A stretch of DNA of 64,000 nt. Origin: Acidimicrobiia bacterium (GTDB lineage: Bacteria > Actinomycetota > Acidimicrobiia > Acidimicrobiales > Bin134). A program made the position numbers and the translations under genes. Numbering within the stretch: the stretch's first letter is position 1; the number at the start of each line of letters is the position of its first letter. The notes beneath the pieces were generated by a model. It did not search any database and was not told the DNA's origin. It worked only from the letters and a program-made list of their open reading frames with translations. Positions 35,733 to 46,543 of this stretch are shown one piece after another. The DNA is taken from the NCBI GenBank assembly GCA_022827405.1, contig JAJDTA010000196.1:1-64000 (forward strand), read 5' to 3'.

Positions 35733-36950
35733 ATGACCGCGGTGCTCGGTCCGACCGTGTTTGGCCTCGATCCCCTGTATATCGGCGGAGTGGGCCTGGC
35801 TGAGGTGCTCATCACCTTGCTCAAGGTGGGGGTGGCCTTCGCGATCTTGCTGGTGGCCGTCATGTTGATGATTTGGTTCGAGCGCAAGGTCATCAGCGAC
35901 ATGCAGAACCGCATCGGTCCCAATCTGGCCGGGCCGTTCGGCATCTTTCAGACGCTGGCCGACGGCATCAAGCTGTTCTTCAAAGAAGACCTGATCCCCG
36001 AGCAGTCCGATCGGCTGGTGTTCAAACTGGCCCCCTACCTGTCGCTGGTGCCCGCTTTCTTGGTGTTCGCCGTGGTCCCGGTAGGAGGCGATTTCAGCGG
36101 CGGCAACGGCCGGATCACCTTGTTCGGCCACGAGACCCTTCTCCAGGTGTCCGACCCGCCGGTGGGGATCCTGCTGGTGTTGGCCATGTCGTCGGTGGCC
36201 GTGTACGGGGTAATGCTGGCCGGTTGGTCGTCGGGCTCCAAGTATCCGCTGTTGGCGTCGGTGCGGGCCTCGGCCCAGATGGTGTCGTACGAGGCCGCCC
36301 TGGGGCTGTCGCTGGCTGCGGTGCTGTTGAAGTCGGGCAGCTTGTCTACCAATCAGATCGTGGCCGAGCAGTCGGTATGGAACTGGAACCTGTGGGTCAC
36401 CTGGGTGGTGCCCATGGTCATCTTCTTGATTGCGGCCACCGCCGAGCTGAACCGGCCCCCTTTCGATTTGGTGGAGGCCGAACAGGAGCTGGTGGGCGGT
36501 TTCCACACCGAGTACAGCTCCATCCGCTTCGCCCTGTTCTATTTGGCCGAGTTCATGAACACCATCACCATGTCGGCCATCATCGTGACGCTGTTCTTGG
36601 GCGGCCCCAACGGCCCCGACTTCACTTCGATCGGCTGGCTGTCGGGTTTGCTGTGGTTCTTCATCAAGCTGATGCTGTTCTTGTTCTCCTTCGTGTGGCT
36701 GCGGGCCACCCTGCCCCGCTTCCGCTACGACCAGCTCATGGACCTGGGCTGGAAGCTGCTCATCCCCCTGTCGCTGGGCTGGCTGCTGGTGCTGGCCTCC
36801 TATGACGTGGCTGGCGACCGGGGCTGGAACCGAGCTGCCGCCGTGATCGTGATGGTGGCCATCATGGCCGCCCTGGCCGGGTTGCTGGCCCTGGCCCTGC
36901 GAACCGCCCGCCAACGCCGAGAGCTCGACCCGCAAGGAGGTTTTGCCTGA
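35733..36950 (+). CDS. nuoH: NADH-quinone oxidoreductase subunit H
   Basis: FERKVISDMQNRIGPNLAGPFGIFQTLADGIKLFFKED. Confidence 0.96.
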   Translation: MTAVLGPTVFGLDPLYIGGVGLAEVLITLLKVGVAFAILLVAVMLMIWFERKVISDMQNRIGPNLAGPFGIFQTLADGIKLFFKEDLIPEQSDRLVFKLAPYLSLVPAFLVFAVVPVGGDFSGGNGRITLFGHETLLQVSDPPVGILLVLAMSSVAVYGVMLAGWSSGSKYPLLASVRASAQMVSYEAALGLSLAAVLLKSGSLSTNQIVAEQSVWNWNLWVTWVVPMVIFLIAATAELNRPPFDLVEAEQELVGGFHTEYSSIRFALFYLAEFMNTITMSAIIVTLFLGGPNGPDFTSIGWLSGLLWFFIKLMLFLFSFVWLRATLPRFRYDQLMDLGWKLLIPLSLGWLLVLASYDVAGDRGWNRAAAVIVMVAIMAALAGLLALALRTARQRRELDPQGGFA

Positions 36951-37621
36951 TGGGATACCTCCAAGGATTCGCCGTTACCCTGCGCAAGCTGCTCAAGGGC
37001 ACCGAGACCGGCCGGGTGGTCACCACTCAGTATCCCGATGAGAAGCGCCCCAAGCCCGAGCGCTTCCACGGCCGCCATGTGCTCAACCGCTACGAGGACG
37101 GTATGGAGAAGTGCATCGGGTGTGAGCTGTGCGCTGGCGTATGCCCGGCCCGCTGCATCTATGTGCGGGGGGCCGACAACCCGCCCGACGATCCGGTGTC
37201 GCCCGGCGAGCGCTTCGGCTACGTGTACGAGATCAACTACCTGCGGTGCATCCACTGCGATCTGTGCGTGGAGGCCTGTCCCACCGAGGCCATCACCGAG
37301 TCGAAGCTGTTCGAGTTCTCGTTCACCAACCGGTCCGACGCCATCTACACCAAAGACGAACTGGTGGTGGGCGACGACGGTCGGCCCCAGCAGCTTCCCT
37401 GGGAACACTGGGAGCCCGGCGACGACGAGCACACCTCGGCGTGGGTGCGGGCCACCTCGCCATCGGGCCAAGCGGCCTACGAGGGCCAGGTGGCGTGGTC
37501 GGGCGAGCTGGGCTACGGCATCCGCTCGCCGGAGCGGGGCCAGTCGGCTGAAGATGAGGCCGACGAGGCCGCCGAGGACCACAGCCAGCATCACCACGAC
37601 GACCACGGAGGCCACCACTAA
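36950..37621 (+). CDS. nuoI: NADH-quinone oxidoreductase subunit I
   Basis: CIGCELCAGVCPARCIYV..CIHCDLCVEACPTEAITE; His-rich C-terminus. Confidence 0.95.
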   Translation: MGYLQGFAVTLRKLLKGTETGRVVTTQYPDEKRPKPERFHGRHVLNRYEDGMEKCIGCELCAGVCPARCIYVRGADNPPDDPVSPGERFGYVYEINYLRCIHCDLCVEACPTEAITESKLFEFSFTNRSDAIYTKDELVVGDDGRPQQLPWEHWEPGDDEHTSAWVRATSPSGQAAYEGQVAWSGELGYGIRSPERGQSAEDEADEAAEDHSQHHHDDHGGHH

Positions 37622-38172
37622 TGGAGACCGCGGTCTTCATCGTTTGCGCGGTCATCGTGCTGGCCGGAGCGCTGGGCGTGGTGCTGGCTCGCAACCCGGT
37701 TCATGCTGCGTTGAGCCTGGTGGGAACCCTGTTCGGCATGGCCGTGCTATTCCTCAACCTGGAGGCCCACTTCCTGGCCGCGGTGCAGATCATCGTTTAC
37801 GCCGGCGCCATCGTGGTGCTCTTCTTGTTCGTGATCATGCTGCTGGGGGTCGACCGGCTCGAAGACCTGTCGGTTGAGCCCATCACCGGCCAGCGAGTTT
37901 TGGCCGCCATCGTCGGCTTGGGCACCTTCGGACTGGCGGTGGCCTTCTTGGCGACCAGCGATATCGGCTTGCCGGGCCGCGAGGCCATGACGGGGCAAAT
38001 CACCGACCAGTACTCCAACCTGCACCAGATCGCCGACGTGCTGTTCACCGACTACGTGTATGCCTTTGAAGCCACCGCCGCCCTGCTCACCATCTCGGTG
38101 GTGGGCGCGGTGGTCATGTCCCGTCGCATGGCCCGTAGCGACGAGGCCCAAGAAGCCCCGGGGGACGACTGA
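37621..38172 (+). CDS. nuoJ: NADH-quinone oxidoreductase subunit J
   Basis: [52 protein letters not shown]. Confidence 0.95.
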   Translation: METAVFIVCAVIVLAGALGVVLARNPVHAALSLVGTLFGMAVLFLNLEAHFLAAVQIIVYAGAIVVLFLFVIMLLGVDRLEDLSVEPITGQRVLAAIVGLGTFGLAVAFLATSDIGLPGREAMTGQITDQYSNLHQIADVLFTDYVYAFEATAALLTISVVGAVVMSRRMARSDEAQEAPGDD

Positions 38173-38474
38173 TGGTCACCGCCTCCTGGTACCTGATCCT
38201 GGCCGCCGCGCTGTTCACCATCGGCGCGGTGGGCCTGCTGGTGCGGCGCAACCCGCTGATCATGTTCATGTGCGTGGAGCTGATGCTCAACGCCGTCAAC
38301 CTCACCTTCATCACCTTCGGACGGGAGCTGGGCGACATCGGCGGGCAGGTATCAGTGTTCTTCGTGCTGGTGGTGGCGGCCGCCGAGGTGGTGGTGGGCC
38401 TGGCCATCGTGGTGGCCATCAACCGCCGTCGCCCCCAAGCCACCGCCGACGACCTATCGGCGCTGAGGGGGTAG
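38172..38474 (+). CDS. nuoK: NADH-quinone oxidoreductase subunit K
   Basis: [29 protein letters not shown]. Confidence 0.95.
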   Translation: MVTASWYLILAAALFTIGAVGLLVRRNPLIMFMCVELMLNAVNLTFITFGRELGDIGGQVSVFFVLVVAAAEVVVGLAIVVAINRRRPQATADDLSALRG

Positions 38475-38481
38475 TGCCGTC

Positions 38482-40404
38482 ATGAGCACACTCGTTGACC
38501 TCGTCTGGTTGATCCCCGCATTCCCCCTGGCCGGGGTGCTGATTCTGATGGCCATGGGCCGTCGTCTGGGCGAGCCCCGGGCCGGTTGGCTGGCCACCGC
38601 CATGATGGGCGGCTCGTTCATCGCCTCGTTGCTGGTGTTCGTCGGACTCATCGGCCACGAGGGCGACGAGCGCGAGACGGTGGTCACCCTGTTCGAGTGG
38701 GTGCCGGCCGGGAAGCTGGCCGTGGACATCGGCTTTCTGGCCGACCCGCTGTCCATCACCATGGCCCTGTTCGTGACCGGGGTGGGGGCCCTCATCCATC
38801 TCTACTCCATCGGCTACATGCACGGCGACGAGGGCTTCTCCAAGTTCTTCATCTACCTCAACCTGTTCGCCTTCTCCATGCTCATGCTGGTGCTGGGCGA
38901 CAACTTGCTGCTCACCTTCCTGGGCTGGGAGGGCGTGGGGGCGTGCTCCTATCTGCTGATCTCGTTCTGGTTCACCGACGAGGCCAACGCCTCTGCCGGA
39001 AAAAAGGCGTTCGTCACCAATCGGGTGGGCGACTGGGGCTTCTTGGTGGCCATGTTCCTGGCGTTTTTGACCTTCGGGTCGCTCCAGTACGGGGAGATCT
39101 TCTACGACCTGGAGTCCAACGGCGTGGCTGCGGGCACGGCGTCAGCCATCGTGGTGCTGCTATTGGTGGGCGCAGCCGGTAAGTCGGCCCAGTTCCCGCT
39201 GCACATCTGGTTGCCCGACGCCATGGCTGGCCCCACACCGGTATCGGCGCTCATCCACGCCGCCACCATGGTGACCGCCGGGGTGTACCTGCTCACCCGG
39301 ATGAGCCCCATCATCGCCGAGGCCCACAGCTGGGTGCCCGACCTCATCATGTGGGTGGGCCTGGGCACCGCCCTAATGGCCGCCACCGTCGCGGTAGCCC
39401 AAAACGACATCAAGAAGGTGCTGGCCTACTCCACCGTCAGCCAGCTCGGGTTCATGTTCGTGGCCGTGGGTTCGGGGGCCTACGTGGCCGCCATCTTCCA
39501 CATGGTCACCCATGCCTTCTTCAAGGCGCTGTTGTTCCTGGGGGCCGGGTCGGTGATCCACGGCATGGACGGCGACCAAGACATCCGCCGCTACGGCGGG
39601 CTGGCCCGGCTGCTGCCCATCACCTCGATGACCTTTGTGGCCGGCTGGCTGGCCATCGCCGGGGTGCCGCCGTTCTCGGGCTTCTGGTCGAAAGACGAGA
39701 TCCTGGCCTACGCCTATGGTGAGAACAAGGTGCTATGGGTGCTGCTGTTGGCCACCGCCATCCTCACCGCCTTCTACATGACTCGGCTGGTGCTCATGAC
39801 GTTCTTCGGCCCGCCCCGCTGGGCTGACTCTGAAGCCGAAGCCACCGAGGACAAGCCCCACCGCCATCCCCACGAATCGCCCTGGACCATGACCGTTCCG
39901 CTGGTGCTGCTGGCGGGGTTGGCCATGGTGGCCGGGGTGTTCAATCTGCCGTTCACCTCCGATGTCCATTTCTTGGGCAACTGGCTCAAGCCGTCGCTGT
40001 TCGGCAACGCCGGCCATCTTCCCTTCGGCGGCGGCACCCAGTGGGTGCTGGCCATCGTGGCCATCGTCGGCAGCCTGGGCGGGGTGTCGGCCGGGGCTGC
40101 GGTGTACATCCGCCGTCGGATCGATCCGGCCCGCATCGAACACCCCTTCTTGGCCCGGGCGTGGCGCATCGACGAGACCATCACCAACTTCATGGGCGGT
40201 CCCGGACGCCGGGCGTTCGAGCGCACCACCCAGTTCGATGAGCAGGTGGTGGACGGCGCGGTCAACGCCACCGGCACCCTGATCCGCCGGGCCGGGACCA
40301 AGCTGCGGGTGTCGCAGTCCGGCCTGGTGCGCAGCTACGCCCTGGGCATCGCCATCGGCGCGGTGGGGCTATTGGCCTGGTTCATCTCGAGGGCAGGGTT
40401 CTGA
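38482..40404 (+). CDS. nuoL: NADH-quinone oxidoreductase subunit L
   Basis: NLLLTFLGWEGVGACSYLLISFW..., LHIWLPDAMAGPTPVSALIHAATMVTAGVYLL. Confidence 0.96.
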   Translation: MSTLVDLVWLIPAFPLAGVLILMAMGRRLGEPRAGWLATAMMGGSFIASLLVFVGLIGHEGDERETVVTLFEWVPAGKLAVDIGFLADPLSITMALFVTGVGALIHLYSIGYMHGDEGFSKFFIYLNLFAFSMLMLVLGDNLLLTFLGWEGVGACSYLLISFWFTDEANASAGKKAFVTNRVGDWGFLVAMFLAFLTFGSLQYGEIFYDLESNGVAAGTASAIVVLLLVGAAGKSAQFPLHIWLPDAMAGPTPVSALIHAATMVTAGVYLLTRMSPIIAEAHSWVPDLIMWVGLGTALMAATVAVAQNDIKKVLAYSTVSQLGFMFVAVGSGAYVAAIFHMVTHAFFKALLFLGAGSVIHGMDGDQDIRRYGGLARLLPITSMTFVAGWLAIAGVPPFSGFWSKDEILAYAYGENKVLWVLLLATAILTAFYMTRLVLMTFFGPPRWADSEAEATEDKPHRHPHESPWTMTVPLVLLAGLAMVAGVFNLPFTSDVHFLGNWLKPSLFGNAGHLPFGGGTQWVLAIVAIVGSLGGVSAGAAVYIRRRIDPARIEHPFLARAWRIDETITNFMGGPGRRAFERTTQFDEQVVDGAVNATGTLIRRAGTKLRVSQSGLVRSYALGIAIGAVGLLAWFISRAGF

Positions 40405-41990
40405 TGGACGGCTCGATGGTGCTTCCGGTCATCATCTTCCTGCCCCTGGTGGGCGCGGCGGCCATCGCGCTGATCGCCCCCTCCCGCTCGGAGGTGCTCA
40501 AGCCGGTGGCGGTGGCTACCTCGGCGGCCACCGGGGCGCTCACCCTGTGGCTCATGGCGGCATTCGAGGCCGGCGACGGCGGTTTCCAGTTCACCCAGCT
40601 CGCCGAATGGATCGGCTCAGCCGGCATCTCCTGGCACGTCGGGGTGGACGGCATCTCACTGTTCCTGGTGGTGCTCACCGGTTTCCTTTTCCCAATCGCC
40701 ATTGTGGCCTGCGACCCGCCCCACGACGCCAAGGCCTACTACATCTGGATGCTGGTGCTGGAAACCGGCTGCCTGGGGGTGTTCCTGGCGCTGGATCTGG
40801 TGTTGTTCTTCCTGTTCTTCGAGGTCGTGCTGATTCCCATGTACTTCCTCATCGGCAAGTGGGGCCACGAGAATCGCAAGTACGCGGCCACCAAATTCTT
40901 CCTGTTCACCATGCTGGGCTCGGCCCTCATGCTGGTGGGGATGCTGGCCCTGGCGCTGCTCACCGCCCGGGAGACCGGTGGTGCGGTCACGTTCAATGTT
41001 CTCGAACTCGCCAACAGCGCGGGCGAACTGCCCACCATCACCGCCCGCTGGATCTTCCTTTCGTTCGCGCTGGCCTTCGCGGTGAAGGTGCCCATATTCC
41101 CGGTCCACACCTGGCTGCCCGACGCCCACACCGAGGCCCCCACCGCCGGGTCGGTGATCCTGGCCGGGGTGCTGCTCAAGCTGGGCACCTACGGCCTGGT
41201 CCGCTTCGGCCTGTACCTGTTCCCCGAAGCGTCCCGCTACTTCGCCCCGCTGCTGTTCACCCTGGGGGTGATCGGCATTTTGTACGGCGCGGTGGTGGCC
41301 ACCATGCAGCGCGACCTGAAGCGCCTGGTGGCGTACTCCTCGGTGGCCCACCTCGGGTTCATCGTGTTGGGCATCTTCTCCATCAACACCGAGGGCATCG
41401 AGGGCGGGCTGCTCCAGATGGTGAACCACGGCCTGTCCACCGGGGCGCTGTTCTTGCTGGTGGGGTTCATATACGAGCGCCGCCACACCCGCCAGATCTC
41501 CGAGATGATCGGACTCCAGAAGGCCGCCCCGGTGCTGGCCGCGGTGTTCACCGTGGTGATGCTGTCGTCGGTGGGCCTGCCCGGCCTCAACGGCTTCGTG
41601 GGCGAGTTCTTGATCTTGGCCGGGGCGTTCATAGCCCACCGTTGGTGGGCGGTGGTGGCCGCCGCCGGGGTCATCCTGGCCGCGCTGTATCTGCTGTGGG
41701 CCTACCAGCGGGTGTTCCACGGCACCCCCAACGACGCCAACCGGTCAATGCCCGACCTCAACTGGCAGGAAAAGCTGGTCATGGTGCCGCTGGTGGGGCT
41801 CATCGTCTTCTTGGGGGTGTACCCCAAGCCGGTGATCGAGCGCATGGAGCCCTCCGTCAACGCGTTGATCGAGCACATGGACAAAGTCGAGGGAATCGAA
41901 TCGCCCACCGTGGGTGATCGGCCCGAGGGCAGCTTTGAAGAACTCCGCAAGCTCAAGGCCGACTACGGCGACGAGGGGGAGGGCCACTGA
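40404..41990 (+). CDS. nuoM: NADH-quinone oxidoreductase subunit M
   Basis: FPVHTWLPDAHTEAPTAGSVILAGVLLKLGTYGLVRF. Confidence 0.96.
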   Translation: MDGSMVLPVIIFLPLVGAAAIALIAPSRSEVLKPVAVATSAATGALTLWLMAAFEAGDGGFQFTQLAEWIGSAGISWHVGVDGISLFLVVLTGFLFPIAIVACDPPHDAKAYYIWMLVLETGCLGVFLALDLVLFFLFFEVVLIPMYFLIGKWGHENRKYAATKFFLFTMLGSALMLVGMLALALLTARETGGAVTFNVLELANSAGELPTITARWIFLSFALAFAVKVPIFPVHTWLPDAHTEAPTAGSVILAGVLLKLGTYGLVRFGLYLFPEASRYFAPLLFTLGVIGILYGAVVATMQRDLKRLVAYSSVAHLGFIVLGIFSINTEGIEGGLLQMVNHGLSTGALFLLVGFIYERRHTRQISEMIGLQKAAPVLAAVFTVVMLSSVGLPGLNGFVGEFLILAGAFIAHRWWAVVAAAGVILAALYLLWAYQRVFHGTPNDANRSMPDLNWQEKLVMVPLVGLIVFLGVYPKPVIERMEPSVNALIEHMDKVEGIESPTVGDRPEGSFEELRKLKADYGDEGEGH

Positions 41991-43579
41991 TGCTCCCCGT
42001 CCTCGCTGAAGCCAATTCGCTCGCCCAAGCGAACATCCCCGACATCCAGTGGCTGCCGCTCATCCCCCACATAGTGATGGCGGGGGCCGCGGTGGTGCTG
42101 TTGACCATCGTGTCGGTGGCCGGTCGCTGGCTGCCTGGGTGGTTCGCATCGGCCTGGACAGCGGCCGCCGGGTTCGCAGTGCTGGCCACCGCCATTCCGG
42201 TGTGGATACGGGTTGACCAAGAGGGAGAATCCTCGACCATCGCCGGGTCGATCGGCGTGGACCAGTTCTCGGTGTTCATCATCGTGCTGCTGGCCTGCTC
42301 GGTGGTACTGACCGCGTTGGTGGCCGATGGCTTCTTGCACCGGGAGAGCCTCGACGGCCCCGCCTTCTACGTCTTGTTGATGCTGTCGGCCGCCGGTGGC
42401 ATCACCATGGCCTCGGCCAACAACCTCATCGTGCTGTTCCTGGGCCTGGAGATTCTGTCGCTGGCGGTGTACGTGCTGGTGGCCATGCACCTGCGGAGGG
42501 CCGAATCGCAGGAAGCGGGAATCAAATACTTCGTGCTGGGGGCGTTCGCCTCGGCGTTCCTGCTCTACGGCATTGCTCTGGTTTACGGGGCGACTGGGTC
42601 TTTGAATTTGGCGGACATCCGGTTGCGACAAGGCGGATGGTTTGCCTATGCAGGATCGGAGTCGTTGTCGACAGATGCGGGGATGCAAGGCGTGCCTGAA
42701 GGCGTTGCCATGCTGTCTGCCGACAACGGCCTGTTGTTGGCGGGGATGGCCATGCTCCTGGTGGGGTTCGGCTTCAAGGTGGCCGCGGTGCCATTCCATG
42801 CCTGGACCCCCGACGTGTACCAGGGGGCGCCTTCACCGGTGGTGTCGTACATGGCCGCCGGGGTGAAGGCCGCCGGGTTCGCCGCCCTGCTCCGGGTGTT
42901 CTTCGGTGGGTTCTTGGGCCTAGCCGACGACTGGCAGCCGGTGGTGTTCGGCTTGGCCATCGCCAGCTTGGCGGTGGGGTCGATGCTGGCCATCGTCCAG
43001 ACCGACGTAAAGCGCATTCTGGCCTACTCCTCGATCAGCCACGCCGGGTTCATTCTCGTCGGCGTGCAGGCCGCCACCGATGATGGCGTGGCCAGCGTGC
43101 TGTTCTACCTGGCCGCCTACGCGGCCATGGCCATCGGCAGCTTTGCGGTGATCACCGTGGTGAGCAGTCCGGGTGACGAGGGCACCGGCCTCGACAGCCT
43201 GCGGGGTCTGGCCGCCCGCCGTCCGTTGTTGGCCGCCGCTTTCACCGTGTTGTTGTTGTCGCAGGCCGGCATCCCGTTCACTGCGGGTTTCTGGGCCAAG
43301 TTCGAGGTGATCACCGCCGCGGTGGACGCCCGCTCGTTCTGGCTGGCGGTGATCGCCATGCTGGCCGCAGTGGTGGCCGCCTTCTTGTACCTTCGGATTG
43401 TGGTGGCCATGTTCCTGGAGGCCCCCGAGTCCGACGCCCCCCGCCTCAACATTCCCCGCGGCCCGGCGGTGGCTGTTGCCATCGTGGTGCTGTTCACCCT
43501 GGCATTCGGTATCTACCCCGAGCCCCTCCTCAACCTCGCCGACGACGCCTGGCTAAATCTCCGCCTTCACGCCCACTAA
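41990..43579 (+). CDS. nuoN: NADH-quinone oxidoreductase subunit N
   Basis: VPFHAWTPDVYQGAPSPVVSYMAAGVKAAGFAALLRV. Confidence 0.95.
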   Translation: MLPVLAEANSLAQANIPDIQWLPLIPHIVMAGAAVVLLTIVSVAGRWLPGWFASAWTAAAGFAVLATAIPVWIRVDQEGESSTIAGSIGVDQFSVFIIVLLACSVVLTALVADGFLHRESLDGPAFYVLLMLSAAGGITMASANNLIVLFLGLEILSLAVYVLVAMHLRRAESQEAGIKYFVLGAFASAFLLYGIALVYGATGSLNLADIRLRQGGWFAYAGSESLSTDAGMQGVPEGVAMLSADNGLLLAGMAMLLVGFGFKVAAVPFHAWTPDVYQGAPSPVVSYMAAGVKAAGFAALLRVFFGGFLGLADDWQPVVFGLAIASLAVGSMLAIVQTDVKRILAYSSISHAGFILVGVQAATDDGVASVLFYLAAYAAMAIGSFAVITVVSSPGDEGTGLDSLRGLAARRPLLAAAFTVLLLSQAGIPFTAGFWAKFEVITAAVDARSFWLAVIAMLAAVVAAFLYLRIVVAMFLEAPESDAPRLNIPRGPAVAVAIVVLFTLAFGIYPEPLLNLADDAWLNLRLHAH

Positions 43580-43645
43580 CCCTTCCAGCGTTGGTGCTGA
43601 GAACCTCACTGGTAGCCTGAATCAGCCATTTTGGAAAGGAAGAAC

Positions 43646-44579
43646 ATGACCAAGCGCATTAGCGACAGCTACGGACGCGTGAGCCTCACTGTGCTGGCGC
43701 TGTTGCTGGTTTTCGGTCTGGTGGCTGCGGCGTGTGGCAACGATGACGATGATGGGGTGACAGGGCCGCCACCCAAGACCGAGCGGGACGCGTACACCAA
43801 GTGGTATGTGCAGCAGGCTGTAGATCGATACGAAGAGACTGGCCGACAGGCCACCATCGACTACTTCAATAACGAAGCCGGCACCGACGACCAGTGGTAC
43901 ATCTTCATCGCCGACGTCAACACGGGCATCACCGTGGCCCACGCCACCATTCCCTCGCGAGTGGGCGCAAACTCAAGCCAGCGAGTGGACATCACCGGTC
44001 ACGCTTACGGTCCGTTGCTGTTTGCAGCGCCCGAGTCGGGGCACTGGGTGGACTACGTGTTCTACAACCCCCAAACCGACACCGGCGGTACCAAGCACAC
44101 CTGGGCCATCCGACAGGACGACCTGATCTTCGCTTCCGGCTGGTACGAAGACTCCCATCCCGTTCCTCCCCCCACCAAAGCCGAGCCCGGCTCTTATACC
44201 AGAGCCTTCGTCGAAGACGCCATTTGGTTTTATGAGTCCAACGGACGCAGCGCCCTGATCGAGCACTTGCATTCTCCCGACAGCACCGACCCCCCCCAGC
44301 GTGGACGGTCAATGGTACGGGTTCGCCTTTGACCTCGACGGCGTGGTGCTGGCCCACCCCACGGTTCCCGACAACGTGGGCCAGACCCTCCACGAGATTC
44401 TCGGTGGCACCCCCGAGGGCCTGGCTGCCGCTGATGAGATGGTGACCGCCACCGAGACCGGCAAGTGGGTGGACTACACCTATCTCAACCCCCAAAGCGG
44501 TCGGCAGGAGACCAAGCACACTTGGATAGTCAAACGAGACGACATCCTCATTGCCTCCGGGTGGTACGAAACCGGCTAG
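43646..44579 (+). pseudogene. Cache-like two-domain lipoprotein, interrupted by a C8-tract frameshift
   Basis: Lipobox LVAAACG. Repeat 1 (YTKWYVQQAVDRYEETG...TWAIRQDDLIFASGWYE) and repeat 2 (YTRAFVEDAIWFYESNG...TWIVKRDDILIASGWYE). Repeat 2 changes frame at C8 (44290-44297). Confidence 0.8.
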
Positions 44580-44606
44580 ACGCCTGTGTTGCCCTTGTCC
44601 TGTGCT

Positions 44607-45335
44607 TCAGCCGTCTCGGGAGAGCGCTTGCAAGCGTTTGTGCAAATCCGGGACGGGTGCTAGGGCGTTGCGTCTTCCGAAAGGAGTGAGCGCGCAGTCG
44701 TAATCGTCTCTGGCACGTCGAAGGTGTCGAACGATGTCCTGGTATTGCTGGTTGTTTTCAACCGGGATTCTGAAAGCCAGGTCATCGAATGTCCGACCGT
44801 ATGTGCGAGCGTGCGACCCCCCTCTAGTAGGGCTTGATAGCTTGCTGCATGCATAGCAATAGTGGTCACCGACAGGCGTAACAGCGCACGAGCCGCTGAA
44901 CGGGATGCCCAAGTTGGGTGCGACAGGGCACACAAGGGGCCACTTCTCGCCACACAGAACGCACCGCACACGCCTATGAACCCTCTTGCGGCGTTGATTG
45001 TCCCTTTGCCTGTGAATTCGGTGTGCCCTCCTAATCGCGTACCCAATCACCGAGTCGTCTTTAAATCGATTGTACTCGATGTCGTTTAGAGGCAGCCCCT
45101 CGAAAATGTGGACGGCCACTTGATCGAAGCCATCAATCCTCAACACTAAGCGGGCTGCGCGAAGGCGTAAGTTCTTGAATCTGGGGACTCCGAGCATCTT
45201 CAACATCTCGTCGCTACCTGCCCAACACACCCAGAATCGCGTCAAATTCTGGATATTTCGCCACCAATGGGGTGCTGCCACTCCCAAGATGGCTCCGAGA
45301 AGAGTGAAAAGTGCCGCACTGGGCCATTCGACCAT
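44607..45335 (-). CDS. Membrane-anchored protein with CxxC...CxxC motif, coupled to the methyltransferase
   Basis: N-terminal TM (SAALFTLLGAILGVAA); RCVLCGEKW...YCYACSKL; start overlaps the MTase stop (TAATG). Confidence 0.65.
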   Translation of the reverse strand: MVEWPSAALFTLLGAILGVAAPHWWRNIQNLTRFWVCWAGSDEMLKMLGVPRFKNLRLRAARLVLRIDGFDQVAVHIFEGLPLNDIEYNRFKDDSVIGYAIRRAHRIHRQRDNQRRKRVHRRVRCVLCGEKWPLVCPVAPNLGIPFSGSCAVTPVGDHYCYACSKLSSPTRGGSHARTYGRTFDDLAFRIPVENNQQYQDIVRHLRRARDDYDCALTPFGRRNALAPVPDLHKRLQALSRDG

Positions 45336-46516
45336 TACTGAACCCTGTGAGATAGCATATCAATCACGGATTCGGCAATCGCTTGCCCGAGGAGTGGCGG
45401 GACAGCATTTCCAATTTGCTTTGAAATTTGTGTTCTGGACCCCGCGAAATGAAAGTCGTCGTCAAAGGATTGGAGCCGGGCGCCTTCTCGAAGTGTCAAT
45501 GCTCGATCTTGGTACGGGTGTATGCACTTGTTGGATGCTGGATGTACGAAGTTGACCGTTAGCGTTACCGCTGGGCAATCAGGGTCGAGACGCGAGTAGC
45601 TTGAAGAAAACCCTGAAGAGATCATGTGTTGTGGAATCGCCGTGATATTTGAACCGGCATGACGGATGATGTCCAACATGCGTTTGGTGTGCCCCGTTGC
45701 TACATGCCAATCGAGGCGAGTTGCATTCCTTCGACGTGCTGCCTGGTAGTCGTTCTGAGGTGGAAGGTCGTAGTCGGAGATGCACTCTCCTGCGGCTACG
45801 GGCGGTAAATCACCGATAGCTTCCATAACGGTGAGTGCTTCTGGAAGTTTTGATTCTTCACTTGTGAACAACGAAGGCGCGTCTGAGATGAGCGGTGGTA
45901 ATAGTAGACGCGAACGGTCTTTTGTCCCAATAGTTTTGAATTCGCCAGCGTGAGTTGGCGAAGGGAATAGGATGTTTATGCCAGATTGTGCACCGATCAT
46001 CACGAGTCTCTCACGCTTTTGTGGAACGCCAAAATGTGCGGCATTCACGATACGCCAGTCCGACACATATCCCAGAGAGTCAAAACACTCCTGTATCTGC
46101 TCAATAGTGGAGCCCTTCTTATGCGTAGCTAAGCCGACCACGTTCTCCATCACAAAGACAGGAGGTCGAAAGTAGTTCACATAGCTAGCAAACTCTTCGA
46201 AGAGAGAATTGCGAGGATCGTCTTCGTATGTAGAACGAAACGGCCGAATGGATGAAAATCCTTGGCATGGGGGCCCGCCCACGATTACGGAGGGCCCTCC
46301 AGGTGAAAGGCCCGTTCGGTCGGCGACGGTGGATAGTCGGATTTCGCGGATATCGGCTGCGAGCGCGACTGCTTGGGGATGGCTCATCTGGAAGGTTTCC
46401 ACCGCTACCGGAAGGAGGTCGACGCCATAATCCACTCTGAAGGCACCGGAGTTCTCGAACCCCTTTGAGAATCCCCCTGTTCCGCAGAACAGGTCCATTA
46501 CCTTCAGCTTGGCCAC
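45335..46516 (-). CDS. DNA (cytosine-5-)-methyltransferase
   Basis: DLFCGTGGFSKGF, GGPPCQGFSSI, FVMENVVGL, VPQKRERLVMIG, KQIGNAVPPLLGQAI. Confidence 0.95.
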   Translation of the reverse strand: MAKLKVMDLFCGTGGFSKGFENSGAFRVDYGVDLLPVAVETFQMSHPQAVALAADIREIRLSTVADRTGLSPGGPSVIVGGPPCQGFSSIRPFRSTYEDDPRNSLFEEFASYVNYFRPPVFVMENVVGLATHKKGSTIEQIQECFDSLGYVSDWRIVNAAHFGVPQKRERLVMIGAQSGINILFPSPTHAGEFKTIGTKDRSRLLLPPLISDAPSLFTSEESKLPEALTVMEAIGDLPPVAAGECISDYDLPPQNDYQAARRRNATRLDWHVATGHTKRMLDIIRHAGSNITAIPQHMISSGFSSSYSRLDPDCPAVTLTVNFVHPASNKCIHPYQDRALTLREGARLQSFDDDFHFAGSRTQISKQIGNAVPPLLGQAIAESVIDMLSHRVQ

Positions 46517-46543
46517 TTGAGGTTCCTCCTCTCCTAGGATTGC

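Noticed and set aside
35724-36935. 403-aa minus-strand ORF opposite nuoH
   Set aside because: Antisense to a clear nuoH; low-complexity H/Q/G composition with no domain-like pattern.
42590-42720. Lower-GC stretch within nuoN as a possible insertion
   Set aside because: The reading frame is intact and the protein remains plausible; a small local composition shift alone is not enough.
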